Under the pieces are notes generated by a model. It was not told the DNA's origin, ran no database searches, and was given only the letters and a program-made list of their open reading frames with translations. Below, piece after piece: positions 1 through 9,565 of a DNA stretch of 64,000 nucleotides. Where the stretch lies: positions 372,001 to 436,000 of the forward strand of contig QXPY01000002.1 of assembly GCA_003583745.1 (NCBI GenBank), given 5' to 3'. Positions within the stretch are counted from its first letter, which is position 1, and every line of letters starts with the position of its first letter. Origin of the DNA: Rhodocyclales bacterium GT-UBC. GTDB taxonomy: Bacteria > Pseudomonadota > Gammaproteobacteria > Burkholderiales > Rhodocyclaceae. The translations under genes and the position numbers were made by a program.

Positions 1-1121
1 TTCAAGTCGCCGAATTCGTCAAACTCAATCATGGCAGTTACGCCATCATACTTGGTCTGACCGATAGCCGGCAGATATTTGGCGGGATCAACCGAATCGG
101 CGCGTTTCATCGAATCGGCCATGACCATCACCGCATCGTAAACATACGGTGCGTACAACTGAATTTCGGTACCGAACTTCTTGACAAATTTATCCTTGAA
201 TTCCGGTCCCTTGGCCAACTTTTCCAAAGGCATGCCCGGCAGCGAGCAGTAATTGCCTTCCGCCGCTTCGCCACCCAGCTTCATGAACTCCGGCGTACAG
301 ACGCCATCACCACCGAGGAACTTCGCCTTGATACCAAGCTCCTTCATCTGCTTGGCCATCGGGCCGCCCTGTGCGTCCATGCCACCGAAGAAGACAAGTT
401 CAGCCTTCTTCGACTTGATCTTGGTCAGGATGGCCTTGAAGTCGGTTGCCTTGTCGTTGGTGAACTCGGAAGCCACTACCTTGAGGCCTGCCGCTTCGGC
501 AGCCTTCTTGAACTCGTCGGCCAAACCTTGACCGTAGGCTGTACGATCGTCGACGACAGCAACGGTCTTGACACCTTGTTTAGCGGCGAATTCACCAAGC
601 GCCTTGCCTTGCTGGACATCGTTCGCCATGACGCGGAACGCCGTCTTGAAACCCTGTTGCGTATACTTCGGATTGGTCGCCGAACCGGAAATCTGCGGAA
701 TGCCGGCATCTGCATACAGCTTGGATGCCGGGATCGTGGTCCCGGAATTCAGGTGACCAATCACGCCATTCACTTTGGCATCAACCAGCTTCTGCGCCAC
801 GATGGATCCTTGCTTCGGATCGGCTTGGTCGTCCTCGGCCAGCAATTCGAACTTGACCTTCGCACCACCGATTTCGAGCCCCTTGGCATTAAGTTCCTCG
901 ATCGCCAGGGCGGCGCCGTTTTCATTGTCCTTACCCAAGTGGGCTTGCGGACCGGTCATCGGTGCAGCATGGCCGAGCTTGACGACAACTTCGGGCTTGG
1001 CTACCGGGGCGGCAGGCGCGGCAGGCGCAGCAACCGGTTTCGGCTCTTCCTTCTGGCCACAGGCGGCCAGCGCAAAAGCAGCGGCAACGGAGAGGGCAAC
1101 TACGGAAAGCTTGGCTTGCAT
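1..1121 (-). CDS. LIV-type ABC transporter substrate-binding lipoprotein (3' end outside window)
   Basis: Periplasmic binding protein of the branched-chain amino acid (LivJ/LivK, type 1 periplasmic fold) family, which hands its ligand to a Liv-type ABC importer. The first 373 codons are visible and the frame is still open at base 1, so the C-terminus is missing. The N-terminus is a lipoprotein signal with lipobox LAAC followed by GQKEEP and an Ala/Pro linker, then the family opening VKLGHAAPMTG. The start is ATG at 1121 with AGGAG just upstream. A promoter with a perfect TTGACA lies at 1168-1196. No permease genes are visible; they would lie left of the window if linked. The ligand cannot be read from the sequence. 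Confidence 0.93.
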   Translation of the reverse strand, partial: MQAKLSVVALSVAAAFALAACGQKEEPKPVAAPAAPAAPVAKPEVVVKLGHAAPMTGPQAHLGKDNENGAALAIEELNAKGLEIGGAKVKFELLAEDDQADPKQGSIVAQKLVDAKVNGVIGHLNSGTTIPASKLYADAGIPQISGSATNPKYTQQGFKTAFRVMANDVQQGKALGEFAAKQGVKTVAVVDDRTAYGQGLADEFKKAAEAAGLKVVASEFTNDKATDFKAILTKIKSKKAELVFFGGMDAQGGPMAKQMKELGIKAKFLGGDGVCTPEFMKLGGEAAEGNYCSLPGMPLEKLAKGPEFKDKFVKKFGTEIQLYAPYVYDAVMVMADSMKRADSVDPAKYLPAIGQTKYDGVTAMIEFDEFGDL

Positions 1122-1167
1122 CGGTCTTTCTCCTGATTTCTGTAAAGGGGGGGTTAAGTATGCACCG

Positions 1168-1196
1168 ATTGTCCGTAGGCGCAGAATTGCTGTCAA
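1168..1196 (-). promoter_or_regulatory. sigma70-type promoter for the binding-lipoprotein gene
   Basis: On the minus strand TTGACA (1196-1191) is followed after exactly 17 bases by GACAAT (1173-1168). The -35 is perfect and the -10 matches four of six positions. It would start RNA about 40 bases before the ATG at 1121. Confidence 0.55.
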
Positions 1197-1203
1197 TAAC
1201 AAG

Positions 1204-1212
1204 TGCTATGAT
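1204..1212 (+). promoter_or_regulatory. extended -10 promoter for the FeeM/PilZ gene
   Basis: TGcTATGAT is an extended -10 element about 35 bases before the ATG at 1247. No good -35 is seen at the normal distance, as is common for extended -10 promoters. It lies back to back with the minus-strand promoter at 1168-1196, so the two genes may compete or share control. Confidence 0.35.
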
Positions 1213-1246
1213 GTTTGTAGATATCCATCATATTGGAGTGCATATC

Positions 1247-2545
1247 ATGCGCCTTGTCAGGCGGCTGCGGAATTTGCTGCACCAACTCGCGCGCCGGATG
1301 TTTGCCATGCTGCCGAAAAGCCGGCGGCACGACGTTTATCGCTCGTTTGTCGACTGCAATCCAGACCCTGGTGAACGGCTTGTCCTGAAAATCGCCGAAA
1401 GCCAGGAGGAGCTTGAAGCCTGCTTCAAATTGCTGCACGATGCTTACGTCGGTAGCGGCTTCATGACACCCGACCCATCCGGCATGCGGGTCACCATCTA
1501 TCATGCGCTGCCCACCACCACGACATTGTGCGCAAAATATGACGGGCAAGTAGTCGGCACGTTGTCTCTCATTCGTGAAAGCGCAATCGGCTTTCCGCTG
1601 CAGCGGATTTTCGACCTCACCGATGTCCGTGCAAAGGAGGGCAACATCGCCGAAGTCTCGGCCCTCGCCGTTCATCCCCGATTCCGCAGGACAGGGGGCA
1701 CCATCCTGTTCCCGCTAATGAAGTTCATGTACGAATATTGCACGGCATTTTTCGACACCCGGCACCTCGTTATTGCGGTCAATCCCCGCCACATCGAACT
1801 TTACGAATCGCTGCTGTTTTTCCGCCGGCTGTCCGCCAACGTTGTCGAGAACTACGATTTCGTCAACGGCGCCCCTGCCGTCGGCGCAACGCTCGATCTG
1901 AAGCTGGCTCCCGAAATATTTCGCAAACACTACGGCAACAAGCCGGAACGGCGGAACCTTTACCGCTACTTCCTGGAAACAAAACTGCCGAACATTCATA
2001 TCCCGCATCGCCGCTTCTTCACGACAAATGATCCTGTCTTGACCCCGGAGCTAATCGATCATTTCTTCAACCAGCGAACCACTGTTTTTGCCACGCTCAG
2101 CGACAGGAAGAAGGCCTTGCTCCACCTGATTTACGATCTCCCGGAATACCAGAAGGTTCTCCCTCCTTTGCCCGAAAGGCAGAAGGACCGGCAAGTCAGA
2201 CAACATCGCCGCTTTTCGGTGAAATGCCCGGCCAGTCTGAGCTTCGACCCCGAAGACAACGACCCGATCGAAATCGAGATCGACGAAGTTTCCCGCTACG
2301 GCTTTCGGGCCCGCACCGGACGAGAAATCCCGAACGACATCTGGCTCACCGCGGTCGTCCAATTGGGCGAGAAGGAAACCTCTCGACTTACGGTGCAAAC
2401 GGTTCGCGATGCCGAGCACGACAACACGCATTACTACGGTTTTCAGATCGGAGAACCCGACCTGATCTGGCGAAAATTCGTCACGGCGCTTTATCACGGG
2501 CATACTCATACGGATCTTGACCAAGCCACCCGTTTTCTCCAGTGA
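1247..2545 (+). CDS. FeeM-like N-acyltransferase fused to a PilZ domain
   Basis: A 432-residue two-domain protein. Residues about 45-230 resemble the GNAT/autoinducer-synthase-like domain of N-acyl amino acid synthases (FeeM family): the stretch VSALAVHPRFRRTGG is the typical GNAT core, and RHLVIAVNPRHIELYESL resembles the C-terminal part of these enzymes. Residues about 314-415 form a PilZ domain with RQHRR (RxxxR) and EVSRYG, where the usual D/NxSxxG has Glu in the first position. The start at 1247 is chosen because TTGGAG lies 8 bases upstream; an in-frame upstream extension to 1160 has no such site. The stop overlaps the next gene's GTG by 4 bases. Acyl donor and acceptor are unknown. Regulation by c-di-GMP is an inference. 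Confidence 0.8.
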   Translation: MRLVRRLRNLLHQLARRMFAMLPKSRRHDVYRSFVDCNPDPGERLVLKIAESQEELEACFKLLHDAYVGSGFMTPDPSGMRVTIYHALPTTTTLCAKYDGQVVGTLSLIRESAIGFPLQRIFDLTDVRAKEGNIAEVSALAVHPRFRRTGGTILFPLMKFMYEYCTAFFDTRHLVIAVNPRHIELYESLLFFRRLSANVVENYDFVNGAPAVGATLDLKLAPEIFRKHYGNKPERRNLYRYFLETKLPNIHIPHRRFFTTNDPVLTPELIDHFFNQRTTVFATLSDRKKALLHLIYDLPEYQKVLPPLPERQKDRQVRQHRRFSVKCPASLSFDPEDNDPIEIEIDEVSRYGFRARTGREIPNDIWLTAVVQLGEKETSRLTVQTVRDAEHDNTHYYGFQIGEPDLIWRKFVTALYHGHTHTDLDQATRFLQ

Positions 2546-3936
2546 CCTCGAACACCCTGCCCGAAGCACTCCGCCTGGCGCTCAGCCAACAATTCCAGAA
2601 CCGTTTTTCCTGTGGCGAATCAACCCGCCTGCAACATGGCCGCGACGAATCCGTCCATGACCCGATGCTGCCCTACGGCGTCGTCTTTGCCGAATCGCTC
2701 GACGAAATCGCCGCCACCGTTCGCCTCTGTGCCGAACATGGCGTGCCGATCATTCCCTACGGCGTCGGCAGTTCGGTCGAAGGCCATGTCCTGGCGCCGA
2801 GCGGCGGCATCTCGCTCGACCTGTCGGGCATGAACCGGATCATCAGCATCCACGCCGAAGACGGTGACGCCACCGTGCAGGCCGGTGTGACCCGCAAGCA
2901 ACTGAACGATGCCCTCAAGGGCACCGGCCTCTTCTTCCCCATCGATCCGGGGGCCGATGCGACACTCGGCGGCATGGCGGCGACCCGCGCCTCCGGCACC
3001 AACGCCGTGCGCTACGGCACGATGAAAGACAATGTCTTGGCCACCACCACGGTACTGGCCGACGGTCGCATCATGAAAACCGGCGGCCGCGCCCGCAAGT
3101 CGTCAGCCGGCTACGACCTGACCCGCCTGCTGGTCGGCTCGGAAGGTACGCTCGGCATCATGGCCGAGCTGACCGTCAAACTCTACCCGATACCCGAGGC
3201 CATCTCGGCAGCAGTGTGCACCTTCCCGGACATCGATTCCGCCGTGCAAACCGTCATCCAGACCATCCAGCTCGGCGTCCCGGTGGCCCGCATCGAACTG
3301 CTCGACACGCTGTCGTTGTCGGCCATCAACAAGTTCAGCAAGACGACGCTGGCGGAAGCGCCGACGCTGTTCTTTGAATTTCACGGCAGCCCGGCTTCGG
3401 CCACTGAGCAAGCCGAAACGGTGCAGGCCATTGCCGACGAATTCGGCGGCACCAACTTCGAATGGGCGACCCGCCCGGAAGACCGCAGCCGCCTCTGGCA
3501 AGCCCGTCACGACGCCTACTTCGCCTGCCTGCAACTCAAGCCGGGCTGCCGCTGTTTCCCGACCGATGTCTGCGTGCCGATTTCCCGACTGGCCGAATGC
3601 ATTGCCGCCACCAACGAGGACATCGCCCAGGTCAGCATTCCGATCGCGCTGTTCGGGCACGTCGGCGACGGCAATTTCCATCTGGTCGTCCTGGTCGACC
3701 CCGACAACGAAAAGGAAATGGCAGAAGCTGCCTGGATCAGCCAGCGCGTTGTCAGCCGCGCCATCGAAATGGAAGGCACCAGCACCGGAGAGCATGGTAT
3801 CGGCCTCGGCAAGCGGAAGTATCTGGTCCAGGAACATGGCGAAGCCGCTGTCGACGTCATGCGTGCGATCAAATCAGCACTCGACCCCAACAACCTGCTC
3901 AACCCAGGAAAAGTCCTGCCACCACCGACGAATTGA
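2542..3936 (+). CDS. FAD-linked D-lactate/glycolate-type dehydrogenase
   Basis: A 464-residue flavoprotein of the FAD_binding_4/FAD-oxidase C family (GlcD, D-lactate dehydrogenase cytochrome type), which oxidises 2-hydroxy acids and passes electrons to the respiratory chain. The N-terminal FAD domain shows PYGVGSSVEGH and SSAGYDLTRLLVGSEGTLGI. The C-terminal domain carries GHVGDGNFH and GEHGIGLGKRKYL, the conserved substrate/metal region. GTG at 2542 overlaps the preceding stop (GTGA), so translation is probably coupled to the acyltransferase/PilZ gene. No GlcE/GlcF partners are adjacent, which favours a single-subunit D-lactate dehydrogenase, but the 2-hydroxy acid cannot be fixed by sequence reading. 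Confidence 0.88.
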   Translation: MTSNTLPEALRLALSQQFQNRFSCGESTRLQHGRDESVHDPMLPYGVVFAESLDEIAATVRLCAEHGVPIIPYGVGSSVEGHVLAPSGGISLDLSGMNRIISIHAEDGDATVQAGVTRKQLNDALKGTGLFFPIDPGADATLGGMAATRASGTNAVRYGTMKDNVLATTTVLADGRIMKTGGRARKSSAGYDLTRLLVGSEGTLGIMAELTVKLYPIPEAISAAVCTFPDIDSAVQTVIQTIQLGVPVARIELLDTLSLSAINKFSKTTLAEAPTLFFEFHGSPASATEQAETVQAIADEFGGTNFEWATRPEDRSRLWQARHDAYFACLQLKPGCRCFPTDVCVPISRLAECIAATNEDIAQVSIPIALFGHVGDGNFHLVVLVDPDNEKEMAEAAWISQRVVSRAIEMEGTSTGEHGIGLGKRKYLVQEHGEAAVDVMRAIKSALDPNNLLNPGKVLPPPTN

Positions 3937-3937
3937 A

Positions 3938-3967
3938 TTGGTTTTGCAGAAAGCGGGGGCCTAAAAT
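3938..3967 (+). promoter_or_regulatory. possible sigma70 promoter of the Cache histidine kinase
   Basis: TTGGTT (3938-3943) and TAAAAT (3962-3967) are 18 bases apart, directly before the kinase ATG at 3995. The -10 is strong and the -35 weak. Confidence 0.4.
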
Positions 3968-3994
3968 ACCGTCCCCTCCTCACGACACATCGGC

Positions 3995-5863
3995 ATGACA
4001 TCGCTCAGTCTCAAGTTCAAGCTGATTCTCGGCGCTACGCTGATGAGTGTCGTCCTGCTATTGGTCCAGTTCTTCATGCAGTTTTATTCCTTGCGTGGCG
4101 AACTGGCGGGACGCATCGAGAACGAGCAATACACGCTCCTGAGCGAACTGGCCGAGCACCTGGACGAAAAGATCGAGGAACGCCAGATGGCGCTCCTGCG
4201 TTCGGCCGGAACGGTGCCGCTCGAACATCTGGACAAGCCCGACGCACTGGAAGCGCATCTGCGCGATGAGGCTGCGCTGCTTTCCCTGTTCGACGATCTC
4301 TACATTTTTGACGCAAAAGGGGTACTGCAAGTCGATTGGCCGCCCAAACCCGGCCGTCGACAACTCGACATGTCGTCGCGCGACTACATTCAGGCAGTAC
4401 AAACCCAGCTCAAACCCTTCGTCTCGCAACCGGTGCTCGGCAAAGCGACACGGCAACCGATCGTCGTCGTCGCCGCCCCGGTACTCGACAAAAATGGTCA
4501 GCTGGCGGCAATCATTGGCGGTGTGCTCAATCTCTACAAAGCCAACTTGATTGGCGCACTGGCCAGCCGAAAAATCGGTGAAAACGGCTATTACTATGTC
4601 GTTTCCAGCGACAGGCAGTTCATCGCCCATCCGGATCGGACCCGCATCATGCAGCCGGCGCCCAGCAAGGATGCCAATCCGTCCCTCTACCGCGCGCTCC
4701 ATGAAGGATACGAGGGGACACAGGAGGGGGAAAACAGTCAGGGATTACATGCGCTGTTCACCTTCAAGCGCATGCGAACGACCAACTGGACGCTCTGTTC
4801 CGTCGTCCCCGTTGCAGAAGCATTCCGGCCGATAGCCGGTCTGCAGGAAAAAATGGCGCTGATCACCGGCTTGCTCATCCTGATCATGACGCCATTACTC
4901 TGGTTGCTCGCCCGGCAGTGGGTCAAGCCCCTGGCCGACCTCGCCCATGGAATGCAGGAGCGCGCAGCCAATATCAGGCCGCGCGAAGCGGCTGCAGCCA
5001 TCCCGGAACAAGGCAGCGAGGAAATCATTACCGTCGCCCGTGCCTTCAATGAATTCCTCAGCGCCAGGAATGCCAACGAGGAAGCGCTCGCCATCAGCGA
5101 AGCGCAACGCAACCGCATGCTGGAAACCCTGGCTCAGGCGAAGGACGCGGCTGAAGCCGCCAACCGTGCCAAAAGCGAATTTCTGGCCAACATGAGCCAT
5201 GAAATCCGCACCCCGATGAATGGCATCATCGGCATGACCGAGCTCGCCCTGATGGAACCGCTGGAACCGACGGTCCGCGAATACATCGAACTGGCCCGCA
5301 CTTCGGCCGACAACCTGCTGGCCATCCTCAACGACATTCTCGACGTATCAAAAATCGAAGCCGGCAAACTACACATCGAATCCGTTCCGTTCGAGCCACG
5401 ACGGCTGATTGCCGACACACTCAATCTGATGGAACCCCGGCTGCGCGAAAAGCAATTGCAGTCGCATCTCGACTTCGCGAGCGCCCTGCCGAACGTCTTG
5501 CTGGGCGACCCCTTGCGCATCCGCCAGGTCTTGCTCAATCTGATCAGCAACGCGATCAAATTCACGCAACACGGGCACATTGGCGTTACCGTCCAGATCG
5601 CAGCGGAAAGCCAGGCGGAGATCGAGCTTGCCATCACCGTCAGCGATACCGGCATCGGCATTCCGGCCGACCGCCGCGAAGCCATTTTTCAGGCATTCAC
5701 CCAGGCCGACGGGTCGACCACCCGCCATTACGGCGGCACCGGCCTTGGCCTGACCATTTCGAATCAACTGGTCGAACTGATGGGCGGCCAACTCGGGGTC
5801 GAAAGCGAACTCGGCCAGGGCAGCCGCTTCCGCTTCACGCTGCGTCTCGGCCGCCCCGAATAA
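3995..5863 (+). CDS. membrane sensor histidine kinase with periplasmic Cache domain
   Basis: A 622-residue two-component sensor. Transmembrane helix at about 10-30, a periplasmic double-Cache region to about 290, a second helix at about 293-312, a short HAMP-like linker, then a coiled-coil segment into HisKA with [15 protein letters not shown] (phospho-acceptor His about 401) and a HATPase domain with N box [13 protein letters not shown]1 DTGIGIP and G2 YGGTGLGL. There is no receiver domain and no adjacent response-regulator gene, so the partner is encoded elsewhere. No strong ribosome-binding site precedes the ATG. The ligand of the Cache domain is unknown. Confidence 0.9.
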   Translation: MTSLSLKFKLILGATLMSVVLLLVQFFMQFYSLRGELAGRIENEQYTLLSELAEHLDEKIEERQMALLRSAGTVPLEHLDKPDALEAHLRDEAALLSLFDDLYIFDAKGVLQVDWPPKPGRRQLDMSSRDYIQAVQTQLKPFVSQPVLGKATRQPIVVVAAPVLDKNGQLAAIIGGVLNLYKANLIGALASRKIGENGYYYVVSSDRQFIAHPDRTRIMQPAPSKDANPSLYRALHEGYEGTQEGENSQGLHALFTFKRMRTTNWTLCSVVPVAEAFRPIAGLQEKMALITGLLILIMTPLLWLLARQWVKPLADLAHGMQERAANIRPREAAAAIPEQGSEEIITVARAFNEFLSARNANEEALAISEAQRNRMLETLAQAKDAAEAANRAKSEFLANMSHEIRTPMNGIIGMTELALMEPLEPTVREYIELARTSADNLLAILNDILDVSKIEAGKLHIESVPFEPRRLIADTLNLMEPRLREKQLQSHLDFASALPNVLLGDPLRIRQVLLNLISNAIKFTQHGHIGVTVQIAAESQAEIELAITVSDTGIGIPADRREAIFQAFTQADGSTTRHYGGTGLGLTISNQLVELMGGQLGVESELGQGSRFRFTLRLGRPE

Positions 5864-6005
5864 GCCCGTACAAGGCAAAAAACGGCGTACTTGCCGGAAC
5901 CGCCCGGCATCGCCACAATCCAATCTCCAAGCACACCTTGCCACCACCCCCGGCGACGTGATGATTCAAACGGGCCCACAAGGCACCAAAAAACGGAGAC
6001 AAAAG

Positions 6006-9000
6006 ATGAGCAACCTGGCTCAACAGGCGCAGCTGGCTGCGTCCATACCCACGTCCGCGGATAAAAATGCCGCGACGCTGGACGACAAATACACCACCAC
6101 GACTGGCCGCGTCTTCCTGACCGGCACCCAGGCCCTGATCCGTCTACCCATGCTGCAACGGGAACGCGACCTGGCCGCCGGCCTGAACACCGCCGGCTTC
6201 ATTTCCGGCTACCGTGGCAGCCCGCTCGGCATGCTCGACCAGGGCTTGTGGAAAGCCCAGAAACATCTTGCCGAGCACCACGTCACCTTCCAGCCCGGCA
6301 TCAACGAGGACATGGCGGCCACCGCCGTCTGGGGCAGCCAGCAGGTCGGCCTGTTTCCCGGCGCCAAATATGACGGCGTGTTCGGCATGTGGTACGGCAA
6401 AGGGCCGGGCGTGGACCGCTGCGGCGACGTCTTCCGCCACGCCAATGCCGCCGGTAGCGCACCGCACGGCGGCGTGCTGGTCATCGCCGGCGACGATCAC
6501 GCGGCAAAATCCTCCACCCTGCCGCACCAGACCGAGCACATTTTCAAGGCGGTGCTGATGCCGGTGCTCTACCCCTCGAACGTCCAGGAATATCTCGACT
6601 ACGGTCTGCACGGCTGGGCAATGAGCCGCTATTCCGGCTGCTGGGTGGCGTTCAAGGCACTGGCCGACACGGTCGAGACCTCGGCCTCGGTCAATGTCGA
6701 TCCGCACGCCGTCAACATCGTGCTGCCCACTGATTTCGCCATGCCGGCCGACGGCCTCAACATCCGCTGGCCGGACCCGCCGCTGGTCCAGGAAGCCCGC
6801 CTGCTCAACCACAAGCTCTATGCCGCGCTGGCCTACTGTCGGGCCAACCGTCTCAACCGGGTGATCATCGACTCCCCGACGCCGCGTCTTGGCATCCTCA
6901 CCGCCGGCAAAAGCTATCTCGACGTCCGCCAGGCGCTCGATGAACTTGGCATCGACGACGGCCTGGCCGCCGAAATCGGCATCCGCCTCTACAAGGTCGG
7001 CATGGTCTGGCCGCTCGAACCCGAAGGCGTGCGTCACTTCGCCGAAGGGCTGGAAGAAATCCTGGTCGTCGAGGAAAAGCGCCAGCTGCTCGAATACCAG
7101 CTCAAGGAAGAGCTCTACAACTGGCGTGACGACGTCCGGCCACGCATCATCGGCAAGTTCGACGAAATCGGCGAATGGTCGGAAGGCAACTGGCTGCTCC
7201 CCGCCGCCGGCGAATTGCCGGTCGCGACCATCGCCCGGGTGATTGCCGAACGCATCGGCCGCTTCTTCACCTCGCCGGCCATCGCCGCCCGCCTGAAGAT
7301 GCTCGAAGCCAAACAGCAATCGGCCCAGAAGCCGGTGATCCTGGCCGAGCGCAAACCCCACTTCTGCTCCGGCTGCCCGCACAACAGTTCGACCCGCGTC
7401 CCCGAGGGATCGCGTGCCCTGGCCGGTATCGGTTGCCACTACATGGTGACCTGGATGGACCGCAGCACCTCGACCTTCACCCACATGGGCGGCGAGGGTG
7501 TGCCCTGGGTCGGCCAGGCACCGTTTACCGAAGAAAAGCACATCTTCGCCAATCTCGGCGACGGCACCTATTTCCACTCCGGCCTGCTCGCCATCCGGCA
7601 ATCGATTGCCGCCCGGGTACCGATCACCTACAAGATTCTCTACAACGATGCCGTGGCGATGACCGGCGGCCAGCCAGTGGACGGCACCCTCAGCATCGCC
7701 CGCATTACCCGCCAACTGGAGGCCGAAGGCGTTGGCAAGATGGTCATCGTCGCCGCCGATCCGGAGAAATATGCCGAGATCACCGACCTGGCGCCCAATG
7801 TGCCGATCCGCCATCGCGACGAACTCGACGCCGTACAGCGCGAATTGCGCCAGGAGCCGGGCGTCTCGATCCTGATTTACGACCAGGTCTGTGCCACCGA
7901 AGCCCGGCGCCGGCGCAAACGCGGCAAGATGCCGGCAGTAAACAAGCGCGTCGTCATCAACGAGGCGGTATGCGAAGGCTGTGGCGACTGTTCGGTGCAA
8001 TCAAATTGCCTGTCGGTGGTACCGGTCGAAACAGCATTCGGCACCAAACGGCAGATCGACCAATCCTCCTGCAACCAGGACTTCTCCTGCCTCAAGGGCT
8101 TCTGCCCGAGCTTCGTCACCATCGAGGGCGGCAAGCTGAAAAAGGGCCAGGCTGCGGTCGACGAGACGCCCTGGCCAGTCTTGCCCGAACCGCTGCTGCC
8201 GGCCACGACAGCGCCCTACAACCTGCTCGTTACCGGCGTCGGCGGCATGGGGGTGATCACCCTCGGCGCGCTGATCGGCATGGCAGCCCATCTCGACGGC
8301 AAGGGCGTGTCGGTACTCGACATGACCGGCCTGGCGCAGAAATACGGCGCGGTGTTCTCCCACCTGCGCATTGCCGACCGGCCGGAAGACATTCACGCCG
8401 CCCGCATCGCCACCGCCGAAGCCCACGCCATCCTGGGTGGCGACCTGGTGGTCAGCGCCGGCCCGGAGGCCCTGTCCAAGATGCTGAGTGGCCGTACCCG
8501 CGCTGTCGTCAGCTGCACCGAAACCCCCACCGCCGAATTCACCCGCAACCGCAACTGGCACTTCCCGCTGGCCGGCCTGCAACACCAGTTGATCGACGCA
8601 CTGGGCGAGGAACACATCCGGTTCATCGATGCCCAGCATCTGGCTACCCGGCTGATGGGGGATGCCCTCTACGCCAACATGCTGCTGCTCGGCCATGCCT
8701 GGCAACTCGGGCTGGTTCCGGTCTCTGCCGCAGCACTCGACCGGGCAATCGTGCTCAACGGCGCCAGCGTCGAAGCCAATCGCCAGGCCTTTGCCTGGGG
8801 GCGCCGGGCGGCCGTCGATCCACAACGCGTCGCCGCCATCGCCGGCCCGCTGCTCGGCCAGCCCTTCGTCGAACCTGGCCTGGACGAACTGATCACCAGC
8901 CGCATCGCCCATCTGACCGCCTACCAGGATGCCGCACTGGGCGAACGCTATCGGCAACGGCTCGCTACCATCAGCCTGCTCGGCGATGAGACGCTCAGCC

Positions 9001-9479
9001 GCAGCGTCGCCGAGCAGTACGCCCGCCTGCTCGCCCCCAAGGACGAGTACGAGGTCGCCCGCCTGTACAGCGAAACCGGCTTCATCAAGCAACTGGGCGA
9101 GTCCTTCGACGGCGAACTGCGTTTGAGCTTCCACCTGGCGCCACCGGGGTTCAGCAAACCCGGTGCCGACGGACGGCCGCGCAAGATCCGCTTCGGGCCA
9201 TGGCTGCTGCCGCTGCTCAAGGTCGTGGCCAAGGCCCGGCGTCTGCGCGGCAGCTGGCTCGACCCCTTCCGCTTCAGTGCCGAGAAAGCGCTCGACCAGC
9301 GCCTGCTCGCCGACTACGAAAGCGATCTCGACCTGATCGCCGCAGCCGGATCGCTTTCCCCGGCGCTTACCCGGCTGGCAGAGTGGCCGGCCGAAGTACG
9401 CGGCTTTGGCCCGATACGGGTGCAGGCGGCGGCGCGGGCCGAGCAGATACGGTGCGATTTGCGGCACCAGATTGCCTAG
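6006..9479 (+). CDS. fused indolepyruvate:ferredoxin oxidoreductase (IorA-IorB type)
   Basis: A 1157-residue enzyme of the fused 2-oxoacid:ferredoxin oxidoreductase family that decarboxylates aryl- or branched 2-oxoacids to acyl-CoA with reduction of ferredoxin. The order is an N-terminal pyrimidine-binding region, a thiamine-diphosphate region with HFCSGCPHN and GDGTYFHSG, an Fe-S region at about 650-705 with CEGCGDCSVQSNC and CNQDFSCLKGFC, then the gamma (IorB) domain from about 740 beginning VTGVGGMGVITLG. ATG at 6006 is chosen over an in-frame ATG at 5958 because GGAG sits 7 bases upstream. Related enzymes in denitrifying betaproteobacteria act in aromatic amino-acid breakdown through phenylacetyl-CoA. 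The exact substrate is inferred only. Confidence 0.93.
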   Translation: MSNLAQQAQLAASIPTSADKNAATLDDKYTTTTGRVFLTGTQALIRLPMLQRERDLAAGLNTAGFISGYRGSPLGMLDQGLWKAQKHLAEHHVTFQPGINEDMAATAVWGSQQVGLFPGAKYDGVFGMWYGKGPGVDRCGDVFRHANAAGSAPHGGVLVIAGDDHAAKSSTLPHQTEHIFKAVLMPVLYPSNVQEYLDYGLHGWAMSRYSGCWVAFKALADTVETSASVNVDPHAVNIVLPTDFAMPADGLNIRWPDPPLVQEARLLNHKLYAALAYCRANRLNRVIIDSPTPRLGILTAGKSYLDVRQALDELGIDDGLAAEIGIRLYKVGMVWPLEPEGVRHFAEGLEEILVVEEKRQLLEYQLKEELYNWRDDVRPRIIGKFDEIGEWSEGNWLLPAAGELPVATIARVIAERIGRFFTSPAIAARLKMLEAKQQSAQKPVILAERKPHFCSGCPHNSSTRVPEGSRALAGIGCHYMVTWMDRSTSTFTHMGGEGVPWVGQAPFTEEKHIFANLGDGTYFHSGLLAIRQSIAARVPITYKILYNDAVAMTGGQPVDGTLSIARITRQLEAEGVGKMVIVAADPEKYAEITDLAPNVPIRHRDELDAVQRELRQEPGVSILIYDQVCATEARRRRKRGKMPAVNKRVVINEAVCEGCGDCSVQSNCLSVVPVETAFGTKRQIDQSSCNQDFSCLKGFCPSFVTIEGGKLKKGQAAVDETPWPVLPEPLLPATTAPYNLLVTGVGGMGVITLGALIGMAAHLDGKGVSVLDMTGLAQKYGAVFSHLRIADRPEDIHAARIATAEAHAILGGDLVVSAGPEALSKMLSGRTRAVVSCTETPTAEFTRNRNWHFPLAGLQHQLIDALGEEHIRFIDAQHLATRLMGDALYANMLLLGHAWQLGLVPVSAAALDRAIVLNGASVEANRQAFAWGRRAAVDPQRVAAIAGPLLGQPFVEPGLDELITSRIAHLTAYQDAALGERYRQRLATISLLGDETLSRSVAEQYARLLAPKDEYEVARLYSETGFIKQLGESFDGELRLSFHLAPPGFSKPGADGRPRKIRFGPWLLPLLKVVAKARRLRGSWLDPFRFSAEKALDQRLLADYESDLDLIAAAGSLSPALTRLAEWPAEVRGFGPIRVQAAARAEQIRCDLRHQIA

Positions 9480-9487
9480 ACCAAGGC

Positions 9488-9525
9488 GCCGGCGATGACG
9501 GATGGAAACGGCCGTCATCGCCGGC
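9488..9525 (+). terminator. long hairpin after the IOR gene
   Basis: Two perfect 14-base arms (9488-9501 and 9512-9525) flank a 10-base loop, starting nine bases after the IOR stop. No T-run follows, so it may be an RNA-stabilising hairpin or a terminator needing other factors. Confidence 0.5.
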
Positions 9526-9565
9526 AATCGGCAAAGCCCGGCAGAAATTCACTTAGAATCACGGG

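Noticed and set aside
6144-8000. A 618-codon open frame antisense to the IOR gene
   Set aside because: It is a shadow of a certain gene and shows no domain.
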